Below, piece after piece: positions 18,504 to 27,634 of a stretch of 64,000 nt of DNA. The position numbers and the translations under genes are program-made. Source of the stretch: Marinomonas pollencensis (GTDB taxonomy: Bacteria; Pseudomonadota; Gammaproteobacteria; Pseudomonadales; Marinomonadaceae); NCBI RefSeq assembly GCF_003387375.1, contig NZ_QUNG01000001.1, positions 394,510 to 458,509 on the forward strand, given 5' to 3'. Each line of letters begins with the position of its first letter. Position 1 is the first letter of the stretch. A model generated the notes under the pieces. That model made no database searches, was not told where the DNA came from, and saw only the letters and a program-made list of their open reading frames with translations.

Positions 18504-19748
18504 ATGAAAAAAAATGTCCTAATTATCGGTGGTGGAGGCGTGGCCCGTGTTGTGGCTCATAAATGCGCCCAACACAATGACACACTGGGCAATATCGCAA
18601 TTGCCTCCCGTAGCGTTGCAAAATGCGACGATATTGTAGCCAGTGTCCTAGAGAAGGGCAGCATGAAAGTTGAGGGTCGCATTCAGGCATACGCTCTTGA
18701 TGCTCTTGATGTTCCCGCCACAGTGAAACTGATTAACGACACAGAATCTGAAATCGTTATTAACGTCGGTTCTGCTTTCATTAATATGTCTGTACTTGAA
18801 GCTTGTATCGAAACTGGTGTGGCTTACCTAGACACAGCCATTCATGAAGATCCTGCGAAAATCTGTGAAACACCACCATGGTATGCAAACTACGAATGGA
18901 AACGCCGCGAACTATGTAAAGACAAAGGCGTAACCGCTATTCTTGGCGTAGGTTTTGATCCAGGTGTGGTAAATGCTTACGCGGCATTGGCTTACAATGA
19001 TTACTTTGACAGTGTTAGTGATATCGATATTATCGACATCAACGCAGGTAGCCATGGTAAATACTTTGCTACCAACTTTGACCCAGAGATCAACTTCCGT
19101 GAATTCACCGGTCGTGTTTACTCTTGGCAAGATAGTGCATGGCAAGAAAACAAAATGTTTGAAATCAGCCGCACAGATGACCTTCCAGTCGTCGGCAAGC
19201 AAACCGCTTACATGACAGGCCACGACGAAGTTCACTCGATTTCACAAAATCTAGACGTGCCAAATGTACGCTTCTGGATGGGCTTTGGCGAGCATTACAT
19301 CAATGTCTTCACTGTTCTTAAAAGCCTAGGTCTATTGTCTGAGCAACCAGTGAAAACAGCCGAAGGCTTAGAAGTCGTTCCGCTTAAAGTGGTTAAAGCC
19401 GTGCTTCCTGACCCATCTTCTTTGGCACCAGAATACACAGGCAAAACCTGTATCGGCGATGTGGTAAAAGGCATCAAAGACGGTAAAGAGAAAGAAGTCT
19501 TTATCTACAATGTGGCAGACCACAAGGACGCTTACAACGAAGTAGGCAGCCAAGGTATCTCTTATACGGCGGGTGTACCACCTGTAGCGGCCGCTATCCT
19601 TGTGGCGAATGGCACCTGGGACGCAAAAGAAATGCGCAATGTGGAACAACTGGATCCAAAACCTTTCTTAGGTTTGCTAAATGAAATGGGCTTACCAACT
19701 CGCATTAAAGATGAAGATGGCGACCGCCCTTTCACTTTTAATCAATAA
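18504..19748 (+). CDS. carboxynorspermidine synthase (saccharopine dehydrogenase family)
   Basis: A 414-aa NAD(P)-dependent reductive condensation enzyme. The N-terminal Rossmann motif is VLIIGGGGVARVVAHKCA (residues 5-22). The saccharopine-dehydrogenase-like C-terminal domain includes GVGFDPGVVNAYAA near 150. It joins aspartate semialdehyde to diaminopropane or putrescine, giving carboxynorspermidine or carboxyspermidine, the substrate of the upstream decarboxylase. RBS GGAGAG lies before ATG. In Vibrio the dehydrogenase precedes the decarboxylase and a diaminobutyrate aminotransferase/decarboxylase is nearby; here the order is reversed and no such gene is visible. A terminator follows. Confidence 0.9.
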   Translation: MKKNVLIIGGGGVARVVAHKCAQHNDTLGNIAIASRSVAKCDDIVASVLEKGSMKVEGRIQAYALDALDVPATVKLINDTESEIVINVGSAFINMSVLEACIETGVAYLDTAIHEDPAKICETPPWYANYEWKRRELCKDKGVTAILGVGFDPGVVNAYAALAYNDYFDSVSDIDIIDINAGSHGKYFATNFDPEINFREFTGRVYSWQDSAWQENKMFEISRTDDLPVVGKQTAYMTGHDEVHSISQNLDVPNVRFWMGFGEHYINVFTVLKSLGLLSEQPVKTAEGLEVVPLKVVKAVLPDPSSLAPEYTGKTCIGDVVKGIKDGKEKEVFIYNVADHKDAYNEVGSQGISYTAGVPPVAAAILVANGTWDAKEMRNVEQLDPKPFLGLLNEMGLPTRIKDEDGDRPFTFNQ

Positions 19749-19773
19749 GCCAATACCAGAACACAGGTAACTT

Positions 19774-19802
19774 AATAGCCTCGCACTGCGGGGCTATTTT
19801 TT
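19774..19802 (+). terminator. Rho-independent terminator
   Basis: An 11-bp stem with one G-T pair (AATAGCCTCGC with GCGGGGCTATT), a 3-nt loop and a trailing T-run lies 26 bp after the dehydrogenase stop. Confidence 0.85.
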
Positions 19803-20009
19803 ACCTATCGCGCTAAGCGGCTCTTATCATTGTTTTCTTGGGTAAAAATAAGCCTCGCCACCTATACTTGCTCGCGGCCGCTCGCTACTATTGTCTATTC
19901 CACAAAAAAGCCAGCGCTTCATTGTAAAGCCGACGAAAAGAAGCGTTCAACTGATTAATTAATAACGCGCAATAACGCTTTCTAGCATTCTGCAATTAAG
20001 GATAACTTC

Positions 20010-21365
20010 ATGAAGTACAACGTTAAAATGCTAGCCATAACGGCCGCGATTTCCCTAGCATTAGTGGGCTGCGCCTCATCGCCGAACGGCGCCGCCGTAC
20101 CAAGCAAAGCCGATACTGAAGCTCAGTCACAGTTATCCTCAGAGATAGAAGCCGTGAGCACGGCTATCAACAAAGCCTCGGTCACACTGGCTTCGGCAAA
20201 AGATGGGCAACTCGATTGGTTTGCCACCGATCACGTTGACAAAGCTCAGCAAGCGCTCGATAAAGCCAAACAATTCTATGCGGAATTTGCTAATGACCCA
20301 AGCGAAGCTAATGACAGCATAGGCTTTTTTAACTCTCAAACCAATATGGAAGCAGCACTCGAAAACCTAAGTGTCTTTAACGCAACAATCAGCCAAGCAG
20401 AAGCCATTCGAGAACAATCGCTTAGCATCTTAGAAGATGCCTTTGCTAACCGAAAACAACTGCAAGCCATTGGCTCAGATAAGCTTTACCCGACCACTTA
20501 TAAGCAGCTGGACAGCGAACTAAAAAGCCTTGTAGATCAAGTTGCTGCTAGCAAAACGGATGCGGCCATCAAGGCGCAACCTTCGTTATTAGGCAAACAA
20601 CGTGAACTAGAAATCAAAACCGCCATCAAGGTCTATTTGTCAGATGCCAAAGACAAGCTTAAAAGACTTGAGCTGGCGCTGGTAAAAAACTATGCACCAC
20701 AGACATTAGCACAAGCTTCTGCGGCATTAAGAGAGGCGGAAGCTTTTATTGCAGCAGAACCAAGAGCAACGGCCAAAATCCAAGCAAAAGCAGCTGGAGT
20801 GATGTTTGCTATTAACCATGCAGAGCAAGTATCTATTGCGGTGAAAAAGCTGCGCGCTATGCCTCAAAGCGCCAATGAAAGTTATATTTTGAACATAGAA
20901 AAGCTGCTACTGGCGATCTCTAATGAACTCGGTGCCGTCGATTCCCGTGACCAAAGATTGAGTAAACAGGGGCAACTGATTGTCCAATTCATCAAAGACA
21001 GCATGAAAAACGAGCAAGCGGTTCAGACCGCTCAGCAAGCGCTCAAAGACACCATCGCTAAGCAAAATAACAGCCTCGACCTGCTCAATCAGCAAATTGA
21101 CACGCTCAACAGCAAACTTGCGGATAAAACAGCGTATGTAAATTCTCTGCAGAATCAGGTTGCGAATTTAATGACACAACTTGAAATAGTAAAAAAGTCA
21201 GCTCAACTAAAAACTACCGCTGAGCAACCCACTGCCGCTGCCGCTGATGCCATTGAAACATCATCTGCACCAAGCGCTGACAGCAACGCGCTTGAAGAAA
21301 CCACAAACGACACGAGTACAGCAACAGAGCGCAACGAGGATGCGACTAATACAGACAATGGCTGA
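20010..21365 (+). CDS. coiled-coil lipoprotein of unknown function
   Basis: A 451-aa lipoprotein I cannot assign to a named family. The signal peptide ends in the lipobox LVGC, giving an acylated cysteine at residue 22; the next residues ASS have no Asp at +2, so outer-membrane sorting is likely. The rest is almost all helical, rich in Ala, Gln, Lys and Glu. A central region (about 60-270) has repeated helical segments, and a strong coiled coil lies at about 330-390 (LLNQQIDTLNSKLADK). It ends in a low-complexity Ala/Ser/Thr/Glu tail (about 395-451). It is monocistronic, between two hairpins. Confidence 0.75.
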   Translation: MKYNVKMLAITAAISLALVGCASSPNGAAVPSKADTEAQSQLSSEIEAVSTAINKASVTLASAKDGQLDWFATDHVDKAQQALDKAKQFYAEFANDPSEANDSIGFFNSQTNMEAALENLSVFNATISQAEAIREQSLSILEDAFANRKQLQAIGSDKLYPTTYKQLDSELKSLVDQVAASKTDAAIKAQPSLLGKQRELEIKTAIKVYLSDAKDKLKRLELALVKNYAPQTLAQASAALREAEAFIAAEPRATAKIQAKAAGVMFAINHAEQVSIAVKKLRAMPQSANESYILNIEKLLLAISNELGAVDSRDQRLSKQGQLIVQFIKDSMKNEQAVQTAQQALKDTIAKQNNSLDLLNQQIDTLNSKLADKTAYVNSLQNQVANLMTQLEIVKKSAQLKTTAEQPTAAAADAIETSSAPSADSNALEETTNDTSTATERNEDATNTDNG

Positions 21366-21408
21366 GGTTAAATCCCCCTCCCCCATCTCCTTAAGTTAAC
21401 CATCGCTA

Positions 21409-21443
21409 AGAAAACAGTCGGTCACTATGACAGACTGTTTTCT
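21409..21443 (+). terminator. hairpin after the lipoprotein gene
   Basis: A perfect 11-bp stem, AGAAAACAGTC (21409-21419) with GACTGTTTTCT (21433-21443), lies about 45 bp after the stop. The T-run is inside the stem, so termination efficiency is uncertain. Confidence 0.6.
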
Positions 21444-21478
21444 ATCCTCCCTTAAAAAACCACCTTGGGCTCAGATCT

Positions 21479-21487
21479 TGCTATAAT
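21479..21487 (+). promoter_or_regulatory. extended -10 promoter for srkA-recQ
   Basis: TGCTATAAT is a perfect extended -10 element (TGnTATAAT) about 100 bp before srkA. The matching -35 is poor, which is usual for this class. Confidence 0.5.
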
Positions 21488-21587
21488 CTCCTGGCACAAC
21501 TATCGTCATTTTTAACCATTATTCATTTTTCAGACGCACATTTATTACTTTCTCTCGTGTCTTTTTTACTTCTTTAGAGCCAACACT

Positions 21588-22556
21588 ATGTCCGCCACTC
21601 ACACCTTTTCAAACCTTATTCCTGATGCCATCCTCGATGCAGTCGAATCCACTGGACTATGGAGCGATTCACGTATCTACCCGCTCAATAGTTATGAGAA
21701 TAGAGTCTATCAAGTAGGGATTGAAGAGAGTTCGCCGGTCATCGCTAAGTTTTACCGCCCAGGCCGCTGGAGTGAGGCTCAAATCCGTGAAGAGCATGAA
21801 ACCTTGCTCACATTGCAAGAACAAGGCACCCCTGTCGTCGCTCCCTTGGCATTCGAAGGCAAGACACTGTTCCTACATAACGGCATCTACTTTGCGCTTT
21901 CGCCAAAACTGACAGGACAACATCCTGAAGCCGATAACCTCGACCAACTCTATCAACTTGGCGAGTTAATCGGACAGCTTCATCAAGCCATGTCAACGCC
22001 CTTTACCCATCGTGTTAGCGTGTCGCCTTTGCTGCAAATAGAGCAAGCCGCGGCGAGCATTTTAAACGCTGAATATTTGCCTCAACGCCTCAAGCCTGAC
22101 TATCAAAAACAAATAGCCCGCCTCCATGAAATGTGTGTAGCACAACTGCACAATTACTGGCCCACACAACTTCGTCCTGTTCATGGGGACAGCCATCGCA
22201 GTAACTTAATGCTTCACAATGATCAATTTCATCTTCTCGACTTTGATGATTGCCAAAACGGCGTGGCCGTTCAAGACCTTTGGCTACACTTAACACAGAC
22301 GGAAAATCCAAGGCAGCAACTCAGTGAAATAATCGAGGGCTATGAAAGCTACTTGCCTTTCGATATTCGCGAACTAGGCTTAATTGATGTGTTTAAAAGC
22401 GCGCGAATAGTCAACTACGCGGCTTGGTTACAACAACGCTGGCATGATCCTGCTTTTGTCAAAGCTTTCCCTTGGTTTGCCAGCGAGGAGTATTGGATCA
22501 ATCACTTAAATGAACTTAAGAGTTGTGAACGTGAATGGGGAAACATGTCTCGATGA
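21588..22556 (+). CDS. srkA: stress response serine/threonine kinase SrkA (YihE/RdoA)
   Basis: A 322-aa protein kinase of the APH/ChoK-like fold. The catalytic loop is HGDSHRSNLM, with the catalytic base D201 and N206. The magnesium-binding segment is LLDFDD (about 216-221). The nucleotide-binding lysine is in VIAKFYRPGRW near residue 54. Length and the SYENRVYQVG N-terminal pattern match E. coli SrkA/YihE, which counters stress-induced death and responds to Cpx signalling in E. coli. Its stop codon overlaps the start of the downstream RecQ-family gene by 4 bp (ATGA), unlike the E. coli arrangement where srkA precedes dsbA. Confidence 0.9.
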   Translation: MSATHTFSNLIPDAILDAVESTGLWSDSRIYPLNSYENRVYQVGIEESSPVIAKFYRPGRWSEAQIREEHETLLTLQEQGTPVVAPLAFEGKTLFLHNGIYFALSPKLTGQHPEADNLDQLYQLGELIGQLHQAMSTPFTHRVSVSPLLQIEQAAASILNAEYLPQRLKPDYQKQIARLHEMCVAQLHNYWPTQLRPVHGDSHRSNLMLHNDQFHLLDFDDCQNGVAVQDLWLHLTQTENPRQQLSEIIEGYESYLPFDIRELGLIDVFKSARIVNYAAWLQQRWHDPAFVKAFPWFASEEYWINHLNELKSCEREWGNMSR

Positions 22557-24520
22557 ATCCATTAGAATCAAAACTCGACGCTCTATTTGGCTTTAATCAA
22601 TTCCGCCAAGGCCAACAACAAACCATTCAGCAATTACTGGCAGGCCACTCCTCATTAGCCGTGTTCCCCACTGGTTCTGGTAAGTCATTATGCTATCAAT
22701 TCACCGCCACCCAGCTGCCTAACCTCACCTTGGTGATTTCACCACTCATTGCCTTGATGCACGATCAATTAGATTTTTTACGCAGCAAGGGCATCGCCGC
22801 CGCCAGCTTAGATTCAAGCCAGAGCAAAGAAGACAGCCAAGCGGTCATGGAAGGCGTACAAAGCGGTCATATCAAAATTCTGATGATTTCCGTTGAGCGC
22901 TTTAAAAACGAACGCTTTCGCCGATTTATTAAACAAGTGCCCATCTCGATGTTAGTCGTTGATGAAGCGCACTGTATCTCTGAATGGGGGCATAATTTTC
23001 GCCCCGATTATTTGAAGTTGCCTCATTATCAGCAAGAGCTTCGCATTCCTCTAGTATTACTGCTGACGGCAACAGCAACACGGCGTGTACAAAAAGACAT
23101 GGCGCAGAAATTTAACATCTACCCTGAGCACATAACCCAAACTGGGTTTTATCGCGCCAATTTAGACATCGAACTGATTCCAGCCTCCAGCGAAAGCAAG
23201 ATGTTTGAGCTTAAAAAAGTACTTAACGAGGTAAAAGGCCCTAGCATTGTCTATGTCACGCAACAGAAAACAGCAGAAGAGATTGCCAATACACTGATGG
23301 CAGAGGGCTTTCCTGCACAGGCCTATCATGCAGGGTTAAAAGACGATGTCCGGCGCCAGATTCAAGCTAACTTCATGTCCGGTCAAACACCAATTATTAT
23401 CGCTACTATTGCATTTGGTATGGGAATCGACAAAGCGGATATTCGCCTCGTGGTGCATTATGATTTACCTAAATCGATCGAGAACTACAGCCAAGAGATC
23501 GGCCGAGCTGGGCGTGATAATTTAGCCAGCCGTTGTGTGATGCTCGCCAGTCTAGATGGTCTCCACACATTAGAGAATTTTGTCTATGGTGACACCCCTC
23601 AACGCCATGAGATAGAAACTTTGCTGGACCAAATTAAACAGCAAACAGTCCACGATGAACAGTGGCATACAGATCAATGGGAAACCCAACTTTATGGCCT
23701 TTCCAACCAAACCAACATTCGCTCGTTACCCTTAAAAACATTGTTGGTACAGCTCGAAATGCTTGACGCAATAGAGCCAAAATACAGCTATTACGCCGAT
23801 GTTCGATTAAAATGGGAAACGGATCGCTATGCCTTTAAAGCACTTGTACCAGCTGAACTGCAGCCCTCTTATGAGGCTATCTTAAACGGCATTCAGTACA
23901 AGAAAATTTGGGGAGCTCCCAATTTCGATGCCATTTATCAACAAGCAGGTTTATCTCGAGGAGAGGTATTACAAGCGTTAGAATACCTCGCAGATCAACA
24001 TGCAATCACATTGGAAAGCAAAGGGCTTACTGAGGTTTATCAAGTGAATACTCAGTTTTTTCAGCAAGCAACGCTAGTTAACCAACTCAGTCAGTATGTT
24101 GACGAAAAAGAAAGTTCTGAAATAGAACGCATCGCCACCATGATTCGTTTTTTCCAACTTGACCGTTGTTTGAATCACAACTTAGCGAAGTACTTTGGTG
24201 ATCAAAACGCGCCCGAGCAATGCGGCCACTGCTCAGTATGCAAAGGTAAGGTATTGGCCTTTGAGGCACTCGCTTCTGAGCAACAAAACTGGCAGCAAGA
24301 CCTTAGCCATTATGCCCAAGAGTTTACCCTACATATGCAAAACAAAAGCCCAACTACGAAAGTCACTGAAGTGCTTATCACTCGTTTCTTAACTGGGCTA
24401 ACGCAACCTATTTTCACTAAAGTAAAAGCCCGCCAGCTGTCGGGCTTTGCCAAATTTGAGCATCTAGCTTATCGGGATGTGCTAGATGCCGTAAAGGCAC
24501 AGAGCCATAGCGATTTTTAG
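22553..24520 (+). CDS. RecQ-family ATP-dependent DNA helicase
   Basis: A 655-aa SF2 helicase. The Walker A motif PTGSGKS is at about 39-45, DEAHCISEWGHNFRPDY (motif II plus the RecQ aromatic loop) at 137-153, TATATRRV is motif III, and QEIGRAGRD is motif VI. A C-terminal zinc site has four cysteines (RCLNHN, then CGHCSVCKG). It unwinds DNA 3' to 5' in repair. I place the start at ATG 22553, giving a 4-bp overlap with srkA; an in-frame ATG at 22535 is inside srkA. It differs from typical RecQ in its divergent region after the helicase core, so it may be a paralogue and not the main RecQ. Confidence 0.87.
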   Translation: MNPLESKLDALFGFNQFRQGQQQTIQQLLAGHSSLAVFPTGSGKSLCYQFTATQLPNLTLVISPLIALMHDQLDFLRSKGIAAASLDSSQSKEDSQAVMEGVQSGHIKILMISVERFKNERFRRFIKQVPISMLVVDEAHCISEWGHNFRPDYLKLPHYQQELRIPLVLLLTATATRRVQKDMAQKFNIYPEHITQTGFYRANLDIELIPASSESKMFELKKVLNEVKGPSIVYVTQQKTAEEIANTLMAEGFPAQAYHAGLKDDVRRQIQANFMSGQTPIIIATIAFGMGIDKADIRLVVHYDLPKSIENYSQEIGRAGRDNLASRCVMLASLDGLHTLENFVYGDTPQRHEIETLLDQIKQQTVHDEQWHTDQWETQLYGLSNQTNIRSLPLKTLLVQLEMLDAIEPKYSYYADVRLKWETDRYAFKALVPAELQPSYEAILNGIQYKKIWGAPNFDAIYQQAGLSRGEVLQALEYLADQHAITLESKGLTEVYQVNTQFFQQATLVNQLSQYVDEKESSEIERIATMIRFFQLDRCLNHNLAKYFGDQNAPEQCGHCSVCKGKVLAFEALASEQQNWQQDLSHYAQEFTLHMQNKSPTTKVTEVLITRFLTGLTQPIFTKVKARQLSGFAKFEHLAYRDVLDAVKAQSHSDF

Positions 24521-25641
24521 CGCATAAAACGCTCAAACACAGCACCAAATTGCTCGCGTAAAGCGGACTCATAAACTTCTTTTGCCGATTCTTGATTGGC
24601 TAAAGACACACGCTCTCGTAACTCTGAGTCCGTTAGCAACTTGCTCATCAAGTCTGCCAACTCTTGATTGTTCGAACCTTCATATACAAACTCAGCCGCA
24701 TCATTGCGAATAATTTCACTGGCTCCAACCCATTTAGTTGTAATGACTGGTGCACCACATGCCATCGCTTCAGCAACCACACGCCCAAACTCTTCAATAC
24801 GAGCTGGCAGTACAAAAATATCCAGTGCATTAAAATACTCTTCTACATTATTAATGATAGGAAGTGTGCGGATTCTATGTTTATAAGGAGAATTATCAAG
24901 AATAGCCTGGAACTCTGGCGTTAACTTGTCTTTGCCCACGAACACAAAATGCGTCTTTTCGGCGATCTCTTTTGGCAGCAAGTTTATCGCTTCAAAAAAA
25001 CGGTCTACACCACGTTTTTTGAAGTTGCCAGAGGTGACTAAGCCGACTAAAAACTCATCTTCTTTTATCCCTAGTTCATGCCGGATTTTTACGCGAGTAG
25101 CTGAGGGTAAGCGTTTAAATTGATTTTCATCAATCGCGGGGTAAATGACGGAAATGTCTTCTTCAGGCACATTAAAGCGCTCTATTAACTCGTTTTTAGC
25201 TAAATATGAGTTCGCAACAATGTGTTTGAACTGATGATTCTGGAATATTGGTGTGTGTGTCAAATACATTTCATCGTCTTTAGGAAGGGGCTTACCATGT
25301 ATCTTCTCACAAGCCAGATGCACACAATTATGAATAAAATGAACATCAGGATATTGCAGGTCTCCATGCCCTATCAAGACGTCTGCTTTCAATTTTTTAG
25401 CTAACTTCAACGTTTCATTGCTAAACTGAATTCTACGTTTAAACTTCTTCTGCCAAAAAAAGCGCTTTGATTTATGGGAAATCCCACCACTTTTTTCTAT
25501 ATCTACTACATTCGCATTTTCAGAAACAGTATGCACTTCACAGCCCATTGAACGAAAATACTTAATCTCTTCATGCACGCTGCGACAAGCACCTGAATAC
25601 GTCTTCTCAAGGTTCTGTTTCGATATCAAAATGGTTTTCAT
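24517..25641 (-). CDS. GT4-family glycosyltransferase
   Basis: A 374-aa GT-B fold transferase. The donor-binding C-terminal half has the GT4 EX7E-type signature EEFGRVVAEAMACGAPVI (about 288-305) and LVGLVTSGNFKKRGVDRF near 195-212, where the second Rossmann domain begins. The N-terminal half is the acceptor domain. It resembles WaaG-type lipopolysaccharide core transferases, but donor and acceptor are unknown and no other LPS genes are adjacent. Its 3' end overlaps the recQ-like 3' end by 4 bp, tail to tail. Confidence 0.83.
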   Translation of the reverse strand: MKTILISKQNLEKTYSGACRSVHEEIKYFRSMGCEVHTVSENANVVDIEKSGGISHKSKRFFWQKKFKRRIQFSNETLKLAKKLKADVLIGHGDLQYPDVHFIHNCVHLACEKIHGKPLPKDDEMYLTHTPIFQNHQFKHIVANSYLAKNELIERFNVPEEDISVIYPAIDENQFKRLPSATRVKIRHELGIKEDEFLVGLVTSGNFKKRGVDRFFEAINLLPKEIAEKTHFVFVGKDKLTPEFQAILDNSPYKHRIRTLPIINNVEEYFNALDIFVLPARIEEFGRVVAEAMACGAPVITTKWVGASEIIRNDAAEFVYEGSNNQELADLMSKLLTDSELRERVSLANQESAKEVYESALREQFGAVFERFMR

Positions 25642-26112
25642 AGTCTTAAAGAAAATCCTCTTAGCCTGTTAAACGGCAAAAGGGAAATAGTAGCAATAAA
25701 AGCACTGCAAGGTGTAGCGCTTAAATGGAATGCAGGGAAGCCATAACGCTTTTTCTTCGCGAATTTATCAAATCAACGCCCCTAAAAAAGCACCTATGGC
25801 GCGTCAACCTAGAAGCACAGCAGCTCAATTTAGAACAACACGCTACTTGTGGTGAAGCACCCACCCCTTCAGGTTAGCATCAAAGCTACCCCAAATCTGA
25901 TAACCACTCTTTATTTGTAGTATTATATTATGGTAAGTTATGTTGAATGACTTGCTACTCATTAGAACGGGCTACCTAAGCCCCCTAAAGAGCAGTAATT
26001 CGACATAGAAATACTCAAATCGCCATGGTGTGCATGCCTGCACATTATGGGGTACTAACAATAAAAACGAGAGCAAAGACACAAAGCTCGAACGAATGAG
26101 TAGGAGTTTGAC
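25642..26112. other. intergenic region upstream of TTT operon
   Basis: A 471-bp spacer between the divergent glycosyltransferase and the unknown 149-aa gene. It contains only a 50-codon ORF (25725-25877) with no recognisable similarity or RBS. It also holds the operator-like element at 25910-25936 described separately. No terminator or riboswitch is seen. Confidence 0.5.
25910..25936. promoter_or_regulatory. candidate operator, copy A (TTT operon)
   Basis: A 27-bp AT-rich element built of TTTATTTGTA, then ATTATATTAT, then TAA. It matches copy B at 30740-30766 in 23 of 27 positions without gaps. It lies about 180 bp before the first gene of the TTT cluster. Regulator unknown. Confidence 0.55.
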
Positions 26113-26562
26113 ATGGCGAGAGATCATCAGCAGCTTGCTAAAGATGCGATTGAGTTGGTTAGACCAGCGATAGATAAATTGTTTGAGCAAACCAACCGAA
26201 AAGAACTGCATATTGTCATCATGGACCCCAGAGTAAAGCCTTGGGAGTCTACATTTGAAGACGCCATTCTTTATCAAGAATCTATCCAGAACTCACCGTG
26301 GAGCACCCCCTTTGATGTTCTCGCTAGAAACAAAGCCGCCCAGGCTTGGCGTGATAGAAGTGCTAATCTCATGCACCAAACTATCCATCCCTCTTCATTA
26401 CGTGACGATGATGTTCCCTTCTATGGCTCTTTTGTCTATGGGGATATCGTCGTTGCTTGCAGTGGCGTTCAACAATGGTTTGACATGTTAGTAAGTGGCT
26501 GGATTGCTCTGGCCTTTGAACAGTTAGCCATGGCTGATTATCAGCAAGCTAACAACAGCTGA
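26113..26562 (+). CDS. hypothetical protein in TTT transporter locus
   Basis: A 149-aa soluble protein that I do not recognise. It has a good RBS (TAGGAG, 8 nt before ATG). Visible features are an N-terminal helix, a strand LHIVIMDPRVKPWES (about 51-65), and a middle block WSTPFDVLARNKAAQAWRDR (about 83-102). A hydrophobic C-terminal region follows, with GSFVYGDIVVACSG. The layout is vaguely like HbpS/GlcG-type small-molecule-binding proteins, but the match is too weak to name it. It is 60 bp upstream of tctC and probably co-transcribed, so a role in handling the transported compound is plausible. Confidence 0.7.
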   Translation: MARDHQQLAKDAIELVRPAIDKLFEQTNRKELHIVIMDPRVKPWESTFEDAILYQESIQNSPWSTPFDVLARNKAAQAWRDRSANLMHQTIHPSSLRDDDVPFYGSFVYGDIVVACSGVQQWFDMLVSGWIALAFEQLAMADYQQANNS

Positions 26563-26622
26563 ACAACTCAGCAGTAGAAAAACAGTTAGAAATCAAAAAT
26601 AAATATAAGAAAGGACTAAGTC

Positions 26623-27549
26623 ATGAAAAAGATAATTAGAAATACCATGGTTCTCGCTGGCATTTTAGCCTCTGCGACCGCCTTCTCTGCCGATTACCCA
26701 AGCAAAAATATCCGCTTAGTTGTGCCATTTGGCGCTGGCGGCGGTACTGATGCAGTTGGTCGCACCCTGGCTAACAGTGCAAAAGACATACTTGGCACCA
26801 ACATTTCTATTATGAACCGAACCGGTGGTTCCGGTGCGGTCGGCATGAGCTATGGCGCTCAACAAAGAGGCGATGGTTACACCTTAACGGTCGTCACTCG
26901 TGAAATAGCCTCTCTGCCACAAATGGGGTTGATGCAACATACTGCCGATGATTTCAAACTAATTCGCATGGTCAACCTAGACCCTGCGGTTGTCTTAGTT
27001 AATAAAGACAGCAAATTCAATAACATCAATGATTTAATTAAAGAAGCGAAAGCCAATCCTGGAAAAGTAAAGTTCGCCTCAACCGCAGCGCCAAACTTCT
27101 ACTTAATCGCCCTGCAAAAAGACCAAGGCATCCAGCTTAATGCAATCCCTTACAATGGTTCCTCAGAGGCCATTCCATCTGTCTTAGGTGGGCACACCGC
27201 AGTGACTATGGTGACTCCTGGTGAAGCTATTTCTCAGCTGAGATCAGGACAGTTAAAAGCCTTAGGGGTCATGTCAAAAGAGCGTATTTCTTATATTCCA
27301 AATGTACCTACCTTAATGGAGCAAGGGGTTAATGTGACCAGTGGTACTTGGCGCGGTATCGGTGCGCCAAAAAACACTCCAGACGACATCATTACCACTC
27401 TCGGTACCGCCTTTGATCAAGCCATGGCATCTGATGAATTTAAAGGCTTCATGGCGAAAGGGGCAATGACTATCCACAATATGGATGCCGCTGAGTTTAC
27501 CCAGTTTGTTAAAGACGATACCAAGTCTTTAGGGGAATTGATTAAGTAA
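26623..27549 (+). CDS. tctC: TTT family tricarboxylate transporter substrate-binding protein
   Basis: A 308-aa periplasmic binding protein of the Bug/TctC family. The signal peptide ends near residue 22 (ATAFSA). The first domain starts DYPSKNIRLVVPFGAGGGTD, whose VPFGAGGGTDAVGR loop contacts the ligand carboxylate in known Bug proteins. It captures a carboxylated compound and delivers it to TctA/TctB; the compound could be tricarboxylate, aromatic acid, amino acid or another organic acid. RBS AAAGGA precedes ATG. A hairpin between this gene and tctB may allow excess production of the binding protein. Confidence 0.9.
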   Translation: MKKIIRNTMVLAGILASATAFSADYPSKNIRLVVPFGAGGGTDAVGRTLANSAKDILGTNISIMNRTGGSGAVGMSYGAQQRGDGYTLTVVTREIASLPQMGLMQHTADDFKLIRMVNLDPAVVLVNKDSKFNNINDLIKEAKANPGKVKFASTAAPNFYLIALQKDQGIQLNAIPYNGSSEAIPSVLGGHTAVTMVTPGEAISQLRSGQLKALGVMSKERISYIPNVPTLMEQGVNVTSGTWRGIGAPKNTPDDIITTLGTAFDQAMASDEFKGFMAKGAMTIHNMDAAEFTQFVKDDTKSLGELIK

Positions 27550-27561
27550 TTATAAAAACAT

Positions 27562-27595
27562 AAAGGGTCGACAACTAACCCACGTTGACCCTTTT
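27562..27595 (+). terminator. intra-operon hairpin (attenuator) after tctC
   Basis: An 11-bp stem with one G-T pair (AAAGGGTCGAC with GTTGACCCTTT) is followed by TTGTAAT. It sits between tctC and tctB, so it probably lowers read-through to the membrane subunits. Confidence 0.65.
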
Positions 27596-27634
27596 GTAAT
27601 TACTAGATTTTGTTTATTTCAAAGGATTTTTTCT

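Noticed and set aside
25725..25877. 50-codon ORF before the TTT operon
   Set aside because: No RBS and no family resemblance; it lies in a spacer and ends before the operator-like element. It looks like chance.
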